Shown: piece by piece, positions 1 through 6,685 of the stretch
Numbering within the stretch: position 1 is the stretch's first letter
Layout: each line of letters begins with the position of its first letter
NCBI GenBank assembly: GCA_030616265.1
Contig: JAUWXS010000012.1
Span: forward strand, 1 to 11,859
Source: Dehalococcoidia bacterium
GTDB taxonomy: Bacteria > Chloroflexota > Dehalococcoidia > Dehalococcoidales > BS750m-G39
Reading direction: 5' to 3'
DNA: 11,859 nucleotides
Program-made: the position numbers and the translations under genes
The notes under the pieces: model-generated
What the model saw: the letters and a program-made list of their open reading frames with translations, nothing else
Told to the model about the DNA's origin: nothing
Databases searched by the model: none

Positions 1-645
1 GCAATCAGCTCCCACGGCGTAGCCCCCAAAGTGGAGGAGAAGATTCGGGCGCGAAAAATCGACATTGTTGATACCACCTGCCCCTTCGTTCACCGCCTTC
101 AGACCGCCGCCCGCAGGTTGGCTCAAGCCGGTTTTCTGATCATTATTTATGGCGATGCCGACCATACCGAGGTCAAGGGCGTCCTCGGTTGGGCGGAGGG
201 GAAGGGGGTGGCCACCCTGGACGAGAAGGCTATCTTCAAGCTGGAGCCTTTGCCCCGCCGCCTGGGTGTCCTCTCGCAGACCACCCAGATACCTGCCGAT
301 TTCGTAAAATTCGTCAAGAGGCTCATTGACGGCGCTTTTACTCGCGACTCCGAGCTGCGCGTTATCGATACCATCTGTCACGACATCAGAAAGCGGCAGG
401 CTCAAGCCCTGGAGCTGGCGGGAAAAGTAGACCTGATGCTGGTTATCGGGGGGCATGGCAGCGCCAATACCAACCGCCTGGCTGAGCTGTGCTCTACGGC
501 GGCTGAGACCTGCCTGGTGGAGACGGCCGAAGATATCAAGTCCGCCTGGTTTCAGGGCAAGCAGAATATAGGGGTAACCTCGGGCGCTTCCACCGCCAAG
601 CCGACCATAGACGAAGTTCTGGCCAGACTGAAGACCCTGGCTTAG
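1..645 (+). CDS. ispH: 4-hydroxy-3-methylbut-2-enyl diphosphate reductase (IspH/LytB), 3' part
   Basis: IspH is the last enzyme of the MEP pathway. It uses a [4Fe-4S] cluster to reduce HMBPP to IPP and DMAPP in the cytosol. The reading frame is open from base 1 (AISSHGVAPKVEEK), so the start lies outside the window and the GTG at 31 is internal. Visible family marks are SHG near the edge, DTTCPFV with a cluster cysteine (codon 79-81), the HTEV motif for the substrate histidine, TICHDIRKRQ with a second cluster cysteine (codon 376-378), the GSANTNRL substrate-binding loop, and GVTSGAS near the C terminus. The first of the three cluster cysteines falls outside the window. About 214 codons are present, roughly the last two-thirds of a usual IspH. 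The stop is 4 bases from the stop of the convergent dehydrogenase gene, with no hairpin between them. Confidence 0.95.
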   Translation, partial: AISSHGVAPKVEEKIRARKIDIVDTTCPFVHRLQTAARRLAQAGFLIIIYGDADHTEVKGVLGWAEGKGVATLDEKAIFKLEPLPRRLGVLSQTTQIPADFVKFVKRLIDGAFTRDSELRVIDTICHDIRKRQAQALELAGKVDLMLVIGGHGSANTNRLAELCSTAAETCLVETAEDIKSAWFQGKQNIGVTSGASTAKPTIDEVLARLKTLA

Positions 646-649
646 ATGA

Positions 650-1765
650 TTACAGCCCCATCTCTTTAGCTACCACCTCCCGGTAGAAGCTAGCATCGCC
701 GAAGCTGACCTCAGCCGCTTTCGCCCGCCGCGTGTAATACTGCAGGTCGTGGTCTATGGTCACGCCGATGGCGCCGTGAATCTGGTGGGCTAGGGCCATG
801 ACCCGCTGGCAGGCTTCGCCAGCCCAGGCCTTGGCGATAGCGACCTCTTTGGTGCAGGGAAGACCCTCGCTCAGCATCCAGGCGGCCTGGTAGGCAGAGA
901 GCCGAGTGCCGTCAACATCGGTGGCCATGTCGGCGCAGTAGTGCTGGATAACCTGAAAGCTGCCGATGGGGCGGCCATACTGCTTCCTGTCCTTGGCGTA
1001 TTCAACGGTCATATCCAGCGCCTGCTGGATGCAGCCCACCATCTCGCAGCATTTAGCCACCGCCCCCCGCTGGATTATCTTCTCTACCGCTGGCCAACCT
1101 TTGTCCAACCCGCCCAGGATGTTTGCCTTGGGCACCTTTACCTTGTCGAAGACCACCTCGCAGAGCTTGTCTTCGGCGATGGTCTTTAAAACCGTATGGC
1201 TTATGCCCGCGCTCTTGGCATCAACGATAAATATGGTAATCCCCTTATCGGTCCTGGCCACCACCAGCATACAATTTGCAACATTGGCGTCGGGGACAAA
1301 GAGCTTGGTGCCGCTTATGATATAGTTATCGCCCTCGGCGCTGGCTTTGGTCTCGATGCCGCTGGCGTCATAGCTGGCGCTGGCTTCGGTCAAAGCCAGG
1401 GTAAATATTGCCTCGCCGCTGGCTATCTTGGGCAGGTAGGCCGCTTTCTGCTCCTCGCTGCCGACATCGAGAATGGCAAGGCCGCTCAAGACCACCGAGG
1501 AGAAGTAGGGACCGGGCAGGCAGGCCCTGCCCATTTCCTCTAGTAATATGGCCAGGTCGAGGAAGCTCATATCGCTGCCGCCGTACTTTTCGGGGAAGGC
1601 TAAACCCATCCACCCCAGCCCGGCCATTTCCTTCCATATCTCCGGCGAATAGCCCAGCTCGCTCTCCTCTATCTCTTTAACCACCGTCTTGGGCAGCTTA
1701 TCGCTGAGAAAATCACGAGCCATTGTCTTTAACATTTCCTGTTCTTCAGAGAGAGCTAACTGCAT
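650..1765 (-). CDS. Acyl-CoA dehydrogenase family protein, probable non-catalytic-base subunit of a heteromeric enzyme
   Basis: This 371-aa protein has the acyl-CoA dehydrogenase fold: N-terminal helical domain about 1-115, beta domain about 120-215, C-terminal helical domain about 225-371. It keeps the FAD-contacting motif DRKQYGRPIGSFQ (259-271) and the HGAIG loop (330-334). Its middle-domain flavin motif is degenerate (TEASASYD, 127-133, against the usual SEPDAGSD). It has no Glu at either known catalytic-base position: helix G reads IIQRGAV, and the C terminus reads HDLQYYTRRAKAAEVSFGD instead of a G-x-x-E-I motif. This matches the partner subunits of alpha2beta2 dehydrogenases such as the mycobacterial steroid side-chain FadE pairs. 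An AGGAGG ribosome site lies just before the ATG. It follows the 390-aa dehydrogenase by 34 bases, so the two are probably co-transcribed and assembled together. Substrate is unknown; a bulky or branched acyl-CoA is inferred from family precedent only. Confidence 0.9.
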   Translation of the reverse strand: MQLALSEEQEMLKTMARDFLSDKLPKTVVKEIEESELGYSPEIWKEMAGLGWMGLAFPEKYGGSDMSFLDLAILLEEMGRACLPGPYFSSVVLSGLAILDVGSEEQKAAYLPKIASGEAIFTLALTEASASYDASGIETKASAEGDNYIISGTKLFVPDANVANCMLVVARTDKGITIFIVDAKSAGISHTVLKTIAEDKLCEVVFDKVKVPKANILGGLDKGWPAVEKIIQRGAVAKCCEMVGCIQQALDMTVEYAKDRKQYGRPIGSFQVIQHYCADMATDVDGTRLSAYQAAWMLSEGLPCTKEVAIAKAWAGEACQRVMALAHQIHGAIGVTIDHDLQYYTRRAKAAEVSFGDASFYREVVAKEMGL

Positions 1766-1799
1766 TATTATTGCCTCCTAGTTAAGCCTGCTAATCAAT

Positions 1800-2972
1800 T
1801 TACTGGCTGGGCAGCTCCAGCTTTCTTAGCGCCAGAATGTTCTTTAGAATCTCCGAGGTGCCCGCCTGAAGGCTGTAGCCCTTGGATGACAGATAAGAGT
1901 GATAGGCCATGCCCTTTATCGGCACACATTTCGACTGGGGCGAAAGCTGCCCGTAGAGCCCCAGAATCTCTATGGCGGCGCCGGCCAGGCGTTGTTCGAA
2001 GGCGGTGCCGTATACCTTGGACATCGATGATTCCCAGTTGGGGGCGCGCCCCTCGTCCATAACCATAGCCACGCGGTACATATGAAGCCGCCCGATTTCA
2101 AGCTCTATCTTTAGCTGCGCCAACTGAGAGCGAATCAGCCGGTCCCGGGATAACGGCTGGCCGTTTCTTCTGGTTTCCTTGGTGTACTGGATGAGGGCTT
2201 CGAAGAGGGGATAGTTCGCCATCAACCGTTCCATGCCGCTTCGCTCGTAATCGAGCTGGTTCAGAATCTGGTAAAAGCCCCTGTTCTTCTCGCCGATAAG
2301 GCTTGTCTTGGGGATGCGCACGTTTTCGAAGAAGACCTCGTTAAAGTGCACTCCCCCGGTAATATCAGCGATGGGGACCACATTTACCCCGGGCAGATCG
2401 GTGCGGAAGAAGAACTCGCTGATGCCCTTGTGCTTGGGGGCATCGGGGTCGGTTCGGGCCACCAGGTAAATCCAGTTCATGTGGCTGCCGCCGCTGGTCC
2501 AGGTCTTCTGCCCGTCAATAATATAGCTGTCGCCGTCCTCGGTGGCTTTGGTCTTCAGTGAAGCCAGGTCGCTGCCGGCATCGGGCTCGCTCATGCCCAG
2601 CCCGACATAGGCTTCACCCCTCAAAATCATGGGCAGTAGCTCTTTCCTTTGCTCTTCGGTGCCGTAGTGGACGACGGCGCCGCCTATCTGTCGGTCGGCA
2701 AACCAGTGGCAGGCGGCGGGCGCTCCGTAGCGCAGCATCTCCTCGGTCAGGATAAGGCGGTCGACATACGAGCGTCCCTGCCCCCCGTGCTCCTTGGGCC
2801 AGGTCAGCCCAATCCAGCCCTTCTTGGATACCCTCTTGGTAAACTCGGGGTCGTGGCCCATTATCCAGGCATCGCAGCTAGGCTCCCACAGCCCCTGCTT
2901 TATCTCACCTTCCAGAAAGTCTCTAATCTCCTGCCTGAATTTCTCCTGCTCCTCACTCAGTCTAAAATCCAT
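1800..2972 (-). CDS. Acyl-CoA dehydrogenase family protein, probable catalytic subunit of a heteromeric enzyme
   Basis: This 390-aa acyl-CoA dehydrogenase should oxidise an acyl-CoA to the 2,3-enoyl-CoA with FAD as cofactor. The middle domain has a textbook MSEPDAGSDLASLKT (127-141) and GQKTWTSGG (154-162). Glu occupies both places used as catalytic base in this superfamily: helix G (LDYERSG, E243, the isovaleryl-CoA-dehydrogenase and FadE26-type position) and the C-terminal AGTSEI (E374, the medium-chain position). The helical segment that normally carries DR-x-Q-F-G reads TKETRRNGQPLSRDRL, so the usual flavin-contact motif is missing; the neighbouring 371-aa protein has it. The two proteins therefore look complementary. 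It lies 64 bases after the RAM-domain gene and 34 before the partner gene, all on the minus strand. A GGGAG ribosome site sits about 10 bases before the ATG. Confidence 0.9.
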   Translation of the reverse strand: MDFRLSEEQEKFRQEIRDFLEGEIKQGLWEPSCDAWIMGHDPEFTKRVSKKGWIGLTWPKEHGGQGRSYVDRLILTEEMLRYGAPAACHWFADRQIGGAVVHYGTEEQRKELLPMILRGEAYVGLGMSEPDAGSDLASLKTKATEDGDSYIIDGQKTWTSGGSHMNWIYLVARTDPDAPKHKGISEFFFRTDLPGVNVVPIADITGGVHFNEVFFENVRIPKTSLIGEKNRGFYQILNQLDYERSGMERLMANYPLFEALIQYTKETRRNGQPLSRDRLIRSQLAQLKIELEIGRLHMYRVAMVMDEGRAPNWESSMSKVYGTAFEQRLAGAAIEILGLYGQLSPQSKCVPIKGMAYHSYLSSKGYSLQAGTSEILKNILALRKLELPSQ

Positions 2973-3036
2973 ACTTCGGTTCTCCCTTCCAGCGGTCAGG
3001 TTTGGTTTATCTGAAATCAGAAATCCAAATAGGGGT

Positions 3037-3276
3037 TTAGGCTCCCTTTATTGCCAGGCAAGTCACGGTTCGGGAGATGCCAGAGATGGGGTGAATTTGG
3101 CCGGTAACCAGGTCGCCGATGTCGTTCAGGCTTTCGCCTTCCATTATAGCGATTATATCATAAGGCCCGGTAACAACATCAACCGATTTTACTCCCTTTA
3201 GCTTTTTCAGGGCATTGGCTACTTCCTTGTTTCGGCCCACTGCCGTTTCAATTAGCACAAACGCCTTGGCTGTCAT
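3037..3276 (-). CDS. Stand-alone Lrp/AsnC-type ligand-binding (RAM) domain protein
   Basis: This 79-aa protein matches the C-terminal alpha-beta sandwich of Lrp/AsnC regulators. It has an N-terminal beta strand (AKAFVLIET), a helix, a central TGPYDIIAIMEG (36-47, the G-x-Y-D signature), a second helix (LNDIGDLV), and a final strand (SRTVTCLAI). No helix-turn-helix precedes it, and the ATG is fixed by GGAGGTGA about 6 bases upstream, so it is a natural single-domain protein and not a truncated regulator. In the family such proteins oligomerise and bind amino acids or other small ligands; they cannot bind DNA alone. It is first in the apparent operon with two dehydrogenases, which suggests a metabolite-sensing or accessory role for that operon. 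Direct regulation is not shown by the sequence. Confidence 0.88.
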   Translation of the reverse strand: MTAKAFVLIETAVGRNKEVANALKKLKGVKSVDVVTGPYDIIAIMEGESLNDIGDLVTGQIHPISGISRTVTCLAIKGA

Positions 3277-3336
3277 TGAGTCACCTCCTTCTACTGTGCC
3301 CTAACTTATGCTGACTCTGGGGGGCACCAATATATA

Positions 3337-3366
3337 CATATACCTTTAATGCTGGTATAGTGTCAA
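3337..3366 (-). promoter_or_regulatory. Predicted promoter of the RAM-domain/dehydrogenase operon
   Basis: On the minus strand a perfect TTGACA (3366-3361) is followed by an 18-base spacer and TATATG (3342-3337) in a TA-rich stretch. It lies about 60 bases before the RAM-domain start codon. The -35 is strong and the -10 matches 4 of 6 consensus bases. It is back-to-back with the plus-strand promoter at 3382-3412. Confidence 0.5.
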
Positions 3367-3387
3367 GGTTTGACCCCAGCCTTGACA
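3361..3387. promoter_or_regulatory. 8-bp perfect inverted repeat joining two divergent -35 boxes (possible operator)
   Basis: TGTCAAGG (3361-3368) and CCTTGACA (3380-3387) are exact reverse complements separated by 11 bases. Each arm contains a perfect TTGACA -35 box, one for each direction. The symmetry may come simply from two opposed promoters, or it may be a binding site for a dimeric regulator controlling both dehydrogenase units at once. The sequence alone cannot separate these. Confidence 0.45.
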
Positions 3388-3412
3388 GCGGGTAGTTGGC
3401 TCGGCTTATAAT
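3382..3412 (+). promoter_or_regulatory. Predicted sigma-70-type promoter of the third dehydrogenase
   Basis: A perfect TTGACA (3382-3387) and perfect TATAAT (3407-3412) are separated by 19 bases, two longer than the ideal 17. The -10 sits inside the near-palindrome CTTATAATAAG. The same arrangement recurs at 4851-4881. A start near 3419 would give a short leader before the ribosome site at 3442-3449. Confidence 0.7.
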
Positions 3413-3453
3413 AAGTTCAATTTAGTTCTTGAAACACATTCGGGAGGAGTGTC

Positions 3454-4611
3454 TTGGATTATTTCTTAACCGAGCAGCAGAAGGAAATCAGGAATCTGAC
3501 ACGGACCATCGCCGAGGAAAAGGTGTTGCCGGTGCGGGCAGCCCTCGATGAAAAAGAAGAGTTCCCCTGGGAGATAATGAAAACCCTGGCTGACGCTGGC
3601 CTGTTCGGTGTCTATATTCCTGAGGAGTACGGGGGGTTGGGTGGTGGCCTTCTTGATTTGTGTCTGGTGGTGTAAGAGCTGAGCCGGGTGTGCAGCGGGA
3701 TAGCCGTCAGCTATGCCGCCAGCGGCCTGGGAACATTCACCCTGCTGGAGTACGGCACTGACGAGCAGAGACGCAAATTCCTGCCTGATATTACCAGCGG
3801 CAAGAAGCTGGCTGCCTTCGGCCTGACTGAAGCCGACGCTGGCAGCGATGCTGGCGGCATCAAGACCACGGCCACGCCCACCAGCGGCGGCTATATCATT
3901 AACGGGACCAAGCAATTTATCACCAACGGCGGCGATGCCGAGGTATATACCGTTATTGCCTTAACGGCCAAGGAAAAGGGTCCCCGCGGCGCCAGCGCCT
4001 TCATTGTCGAAAAAGACACCCCCGGCTTCACCTTCGGCAGGAAGGAGAAGAAGCTGGGCATTCGTGCTTCTTCAACCAGAGAGCTGGTCTTCGAGGATTG
4101 TTTCATCCCCGCCGAGAATATCATCGGCAAGGAGGGGATGGGCTTTATCTTGACCATGAAGCTGCTCGACCGCTCCCGTCCCGGCTTGGGCGCCCAGGCA
4201 GTGGGGCTGGCTCAGGGGGCTTTGGAGGCGGCGGTGGACTACGCCAAGAAGCGTGTCCAGTTTGGCCACCCCATTTTCGCTCAGCAAGCCGTTCAGCAGA
4301 TGCTGGCCGAGATGGCCATGCAGGTGGAGGCAGCGCGGGCGCTGGTCTATGCTACCGCCCGCATGATAGACGCTGGAGTAAAGGACTTTACCAAAGAGTC
4401 GGCAATGTGCAAGGTCTTTGCCTCGGATGTGGCCATGAGGGTTACTACCGACGCTATGCAGGTCTTCGGCGGCGTGGGTTACATGCGTGACTATCCCATT
4501 GAGAAGATGTTCCGCGACGCTAAGATTACCCAGATATACGAAGGCGCCAACCAGGTGCTGAGAAATGCCATTGCCTTTGAGCTGAGGAAGAAGAAGGCGT
4601 TTAAGGGCTAG
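3454..4611 (+). pseudogene. Acyl-CoA dehydrogenase (short/medium-chain type) interrupted by one in-frame TAA
   Basis: One frame runs from TTG 3454 (after GGGAGGAG) to TAG 4609-4611, 385 codons before the final stop, the normal family length. It is broken only by TAA at 3673-3675 (codon 74). The pieces are 3454-3675 (LDYFLTEQQKEIRN to LCLVV) and 3676-4608 (ELSRVCSGIAVSYAASG onward). Relatives read VVEELSR here, so a single G-to-T change of GAA explains the stop. Everything else is intact: LTEADAGSD flavin motif, NGTKQFITNGG, KRVQFGHPI FAD motif, VFGGVGYMRDYP, and QIYEGANQVLRN with the catalytic Glu at full-length residue 363. This resembles butyryl-CoA-type dehydrogenases. A restart at GTG 3688 would lose much of the N-terminal domain and has no good ribosome site. 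A recent nonsense mutation or a base-calling error are both possible. It is divergent from the other dehydrogenase operon. Confidence 0.85.
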
Positions 4612-4750
4612 CGCCCTCTAAAGCTCTTCTTTTCGGGGGCGTACCCCCACCCCACCAGATACTTTATGTATTTTTCCCACCCACCCCGCCCTACAGGGCT
4701 TTGCCTCAAAGAGTCTTCGACCTTAAACCTTGCTTTTTGTTGGGGAGTTT

Positions 4751-4771
4751 AAGAGGGGCTTCGCCCCTCTT
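4751..4771. repeat. 9-bp hairpin, same stem as the terminator at 8247-8269
   Basis: AAGAGGGGC, loop TTC, GCCCCTCTT. The identical 9-bp stem occurs in the acpP terminator at 8248-8268, with loop AAC. No T-run follows on either strand here, so its role as a terminator is uncertain; it may be a member of a dispersed hairpin family. Confidence 0.6.
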
Positions 4772-4784
4772 CTCAAAAATTCTT

Positions 4785-4808
4785 CCCCCTCCCTTGCAAG
4801 GGAGGGGG
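4785..4808. repeat. 24-bp perfect palindrome
   Basis: CCCCCTCCCTTG followed directly by its exact reverse complement CAAGGGAGGGGG, then ATACAGGGGG. A perfect 12-bp-arm palindrome with such a simple C-rich/G-rich composition looks like a dispersed intergenic repeat, but only one full copy is in this window. Confidence 0.65.
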
Positions 4809-4850
4809 ATACAGGGGGTAGGTTGTTTGGTAGATAGACACCCCGCCAGC

Positions 4851-4881
4851 TTGACAGTAGGCATAATACTCAGCTTATAAT
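4851..4881 (+). promoter_or_regulatory. Predicted promoter of the yceD-rpmF-fabD-fabG unit
   Basis: A perfect TTGACA (4851-4856) and perfect TATAAT (4876-4881) are 19 bases apart. Flanking bases also match the promoter at 3382-3412: both read CTTGACAG, 16 variable bases, then CTTATAATAAG. The predicted start near 4888 lies about 27 bases before the DUF177 ATG. Confidence 0.7.
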
Positions 4882-4914
4882 AAGAGGCTTAACACTGTGG
4901 AGAGATGTTAGACG

Positions 4915-5424
4915 ATGCAGATAAATGTAGCCCAGCAACTCAGCTCGGCAATAGGCGCCGTAAAGGAGCACGACGTCAACGTGGTCATGGATGTTACCGG
5001 TGACGGTAACACCAGCCGGCTTCAGGGCAAGGTCAGGTTTATGCGCACCGACCGCGGTATTCTGGTTAAAGGCGTGCTGGATACCGGAGTTGAGCTCACC
5101 TGCAGCCGCTGTTTGGGCATATTCCAGTGCCCGCTGGCTCTGGATATTGAAGAGGAATACTTTCCCACCGTAGATGTGGCCAGTGGTGCTCCGCTGCCCT
5201 TGCCTGACGAGTCTGGCCTTTTTACTATTGATGCAAATCACGAGCTTGATTTGACCGAGGCGGTACAGCAGTATGCGATGCTGGCGATGCCGATGAAACC
5301 ACTCTGTCGCCAAGACTGCGCCGGCTTATGTCCCGTTTGCGGTCAGAATCTTAACCTGGGGGCCTGTAAATGCCTGCCCCTGGAAGCCGACCCTCGCTGG
5401 GCTGAACTAAAGAGAATTATCTAG
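4915..5424 (+). CDS. yceD: DUF177 (YceD family) cysteine-rich protein
   Basis: This 169-aa protein belongs to the DUF177/YceD family, whose gene nearly always lies directly before rpmF. The family is tied to 23S rRNA or large-subunit maturation in bacteria and plastids, though the biochemical role is not settled. The mid-protein CSRC pair (C63, C66) and the C-terminal cluster C131, C135, C139, C142, C151 and C153 (with GLCPVCGQNLN) are the usual family marks and suggest metal binding. The GGAGAG ribosome site at 4899-4904 is 10 bases before ATG 4915; an earlier ATG at 4905 is in another frame. It is followed by rpmF after 43 bases, in the unit driven from 4851. Confidence 0.92.
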   Translation: MQINVAQQLSSAIGAVKEHDVNVVMDVTGDGNTSRLQGKVRFMRTDRGILVKGVLDTGVELTCSRCLGIFQCPLALDIEEEYFPTVDVASGAPLPLPDESGLFTIDANHELDLTEAVQQYAMLAMPMKPLCRQDCAGLCPVCGQNLNLGACKCLPLEADPRWAELKRII

Positions 5425-5467
5425 CCAGTGATAACCCGATGAGTGAAGAGAAAGGAAATTCGTAAAT

Positions 5468-5668
5468 ATGGGAGCTTTACCTAAACAAAAATCTGCTAAG
5501 GCGCGCCGGGGTAAAAGGCGCAGTCATTCTGGCTTAGCCTCACCCCCTCTGGACGAGTGCCCTCAGTGTCATAGCCCCAAGCTACCTCACCATGCTTGTC
5601 CTACCTGTGGAAGCTATGCCGGCAGGGAGGTCATCGAGGTCAAAAGCCCGAAGAAGCCTGCGGCATGA
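5468..5668 (+). CDS. rpmF: 50S ribosomal protein L32, zinc-ribbon form
   Basis: The 66-aa product starts with the L32 signature MGALPKQKSAKARRGKRRSH and carries two C-x2-C pairs (C31/C34 and C44/C47), so it is the zinc-binding paralogue type. It sits on the large ribosomal subunit near the peptide exit region. AAAGGA precedes the ATG. The order DUF177-rpmF-fabD-fabG is the conserved link between ribosome and lipid synthesis genes. The two genes often found next, plsX and fabH, are absent. Confidence 0.96.
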   Translation: MGALPKQKSAKARRGKRRSHSGLASPPLDECPQCHSPKLPHHACPTCGSYAGREVIEVKSPKKPAA

Positions 5669-5739
5669 CCTATGACTGGCAGCAGGGTTAGCACCGCTTT
5701 TCTGGTTACACCGTTCCTAGATATTTGAGAAAGGATGCT

Positions 5740-6672
5740 ATGGCTGAGTTAGTGAAGACAGCCTATGTCTTTCCCGGTCAGGGTTCTCAGTGGGTAGGCA
5801 TGGGGCAAGACCTTTACCAGGGCTTTTATGCGGCCAAAGCCGTCTTTGAGCAGGCTGATGAGGCTCTGGGCTTTTCTCTGTCCCGGTTGTGCTTTGATGG
5901 TCCCGAGGATGAGCTTCGCCAGACGATTAATGCCCAGCCGGCGATAGTAGCCACCAGCTTTGCCTGCCTGGAGGCTAGCCGTGAAGCCAAGGCTGACTTA
6001 CCTCAGGCAAGCTTTGTTGCCGGCCACAGCCTGGGCGAATATACGGCGCTGGCGGCGGCGGAGGTGCTTGATTTTGCCACCACCGTCTATCTGGCGCGGG
6101 AGAGAGGGCGGCTGATGCATGAGGCGGGCGAGCTTACCCCCGGGGGCATGGCGGCCATAATCGGACTTGATGAGTCGCCGCTGGCTGAGGTTTGTGCCCA
6201 GACCGACACCCGCATTGCCAATATTAACTGCCCCGGTCAGTTAGTAATCAGCGGCGCCGAGTCTAACTTAAATCAGGCTGTGGAGATGGCTAAAGCCAGG
6301 GGGGCATATCGCGCCATTCCCTTGCAGGTGAGCGGCGCCTTTCATACCCCGCTGATGCAGTCGGCGGTCGACGGCATGGCTCAAGCCATAGCCAAACTCA
6401 CCTTTAACGACCCGTCTATCCCCATTATTGGTAACACCAAGGCTCAGCCCCTGACCACCGCTGCGTCGGTTAAAGAGGAGCTTCTGCAGCAGCTATGTAA
6501 CTGTGTCCAGTGGCAGCGCTCGGTTGAGTATATGGTGGATGGCGGGGTAGCTACCTTTATTGAGATTGGGCCGGGCAAGGTGCTAGCGGGCTTAATCAAG
6601 CGAATTAACAAGAGCGTCAAGATTCTAAATATCGGCGATGCCGAATCGGTTAAGAACTTTACCGTTGAATAG
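5740..6672 (+). CDS. fabD: Malonyl-CoA:acyl carrier protein transacylase
   Basis: FabD moves malonyl from CoA to acyl carrier protein, supplying extender units to type II fatty acid synthesis in the cytosol. ATG 5740 is chosen because GAGAAAGGA ends 4 bases before it and the protein then opens MAELVKTAYVFPGQGSQ, as in relatives; the TTG at 5725 would put the ribosome site inside the gene. Length is 310 aa, as usual. Key residues in this numbering are GQGSQ near the N terminus, GHSLGE with nucleophile S97, ARERG for the carboxylate-binding Arg, GAFHTPLM with H202, and FIEIGPGKVL near the C terminus. It is followed by fabG after 13 bases, which points to co-transcription with possible translational coupling. 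Confidence 0.96.
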   Translation: MAELVKTAYVFPGQGSQWVGMGQDLYQGFYAAKAVFEQADEALGFSLSRLCFDGPEDELRQTINAQPAIVATSFACLEASREAKADLPQASFVAGHSLGEYTALAAAEVLDFATTVYLARERGRLMHEAGELTPGGMAAIIGLDESPLAEVCAQTDTRIANINCPGQLVISGAESNLNQAVEMAKARGAYRAIPLQVSGAFHTPLMQSAVDGMAQAIAKLTFNDPSIPIIGNTKAQPLTTAASVKEELLQQLCNCVQWQRSVEYMVDGGVATFIEIGPGKVLAGLIKRINKSVKILNIGDAESVKNFTVE

Positions 6673-6685
6673 GGGGTGAAGTAGA

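Larger units (their letters stand above)
4612..4850. other. Gene-free spacer with GC-rich hairpins
   Basis: No credible reading frame with a ribosome site is present. The stretch holds three hairpin-forming elements: GGGGG-cgta-CCCCC at 4635-4648, the stem at 4751-4771 and the palindrome at 4785-4808. Between them is C-rich sequence (4644-4690). It separates the interrupted dehydrogenase gene from the promoter at 4851 and probably includes that gene's 3' end. None of the hairpins is followed by a T-run, so I do not call a standard terminator. Confidence 0.6.

Noticed and set aside
31..645. GTG at 31 as the ispH start
   Set aside because: The same frame is open to base 1 and encodes conserved IspH residues (ISSHGVAPK) before 31, so the gene enters from the left.
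1196..1543. Plus-strand open frames opposite the 371-aa dehydrogenase, also 3466-3915 on the minus strand opposite the third one
   Set aside because: They are antisense to well-conserved coding sequence and have no recognisable protein features.
3673..3675. TAA in the dehydrogenase as a recoded amino-acid codon (selenocysteine/pyrrolysine-like)
   Set aside because: Those use TGA and TAG; other genes in the window end normally in TAA, so a nonsense change or sequencing error is simpler.
5725..5739. TTG at 5725 as fabD start
   Set aside because: The AAAGGA ribosome site lies between 5725 and ATG 5740, and FabD proteins begin with the sequence that follows 5740.
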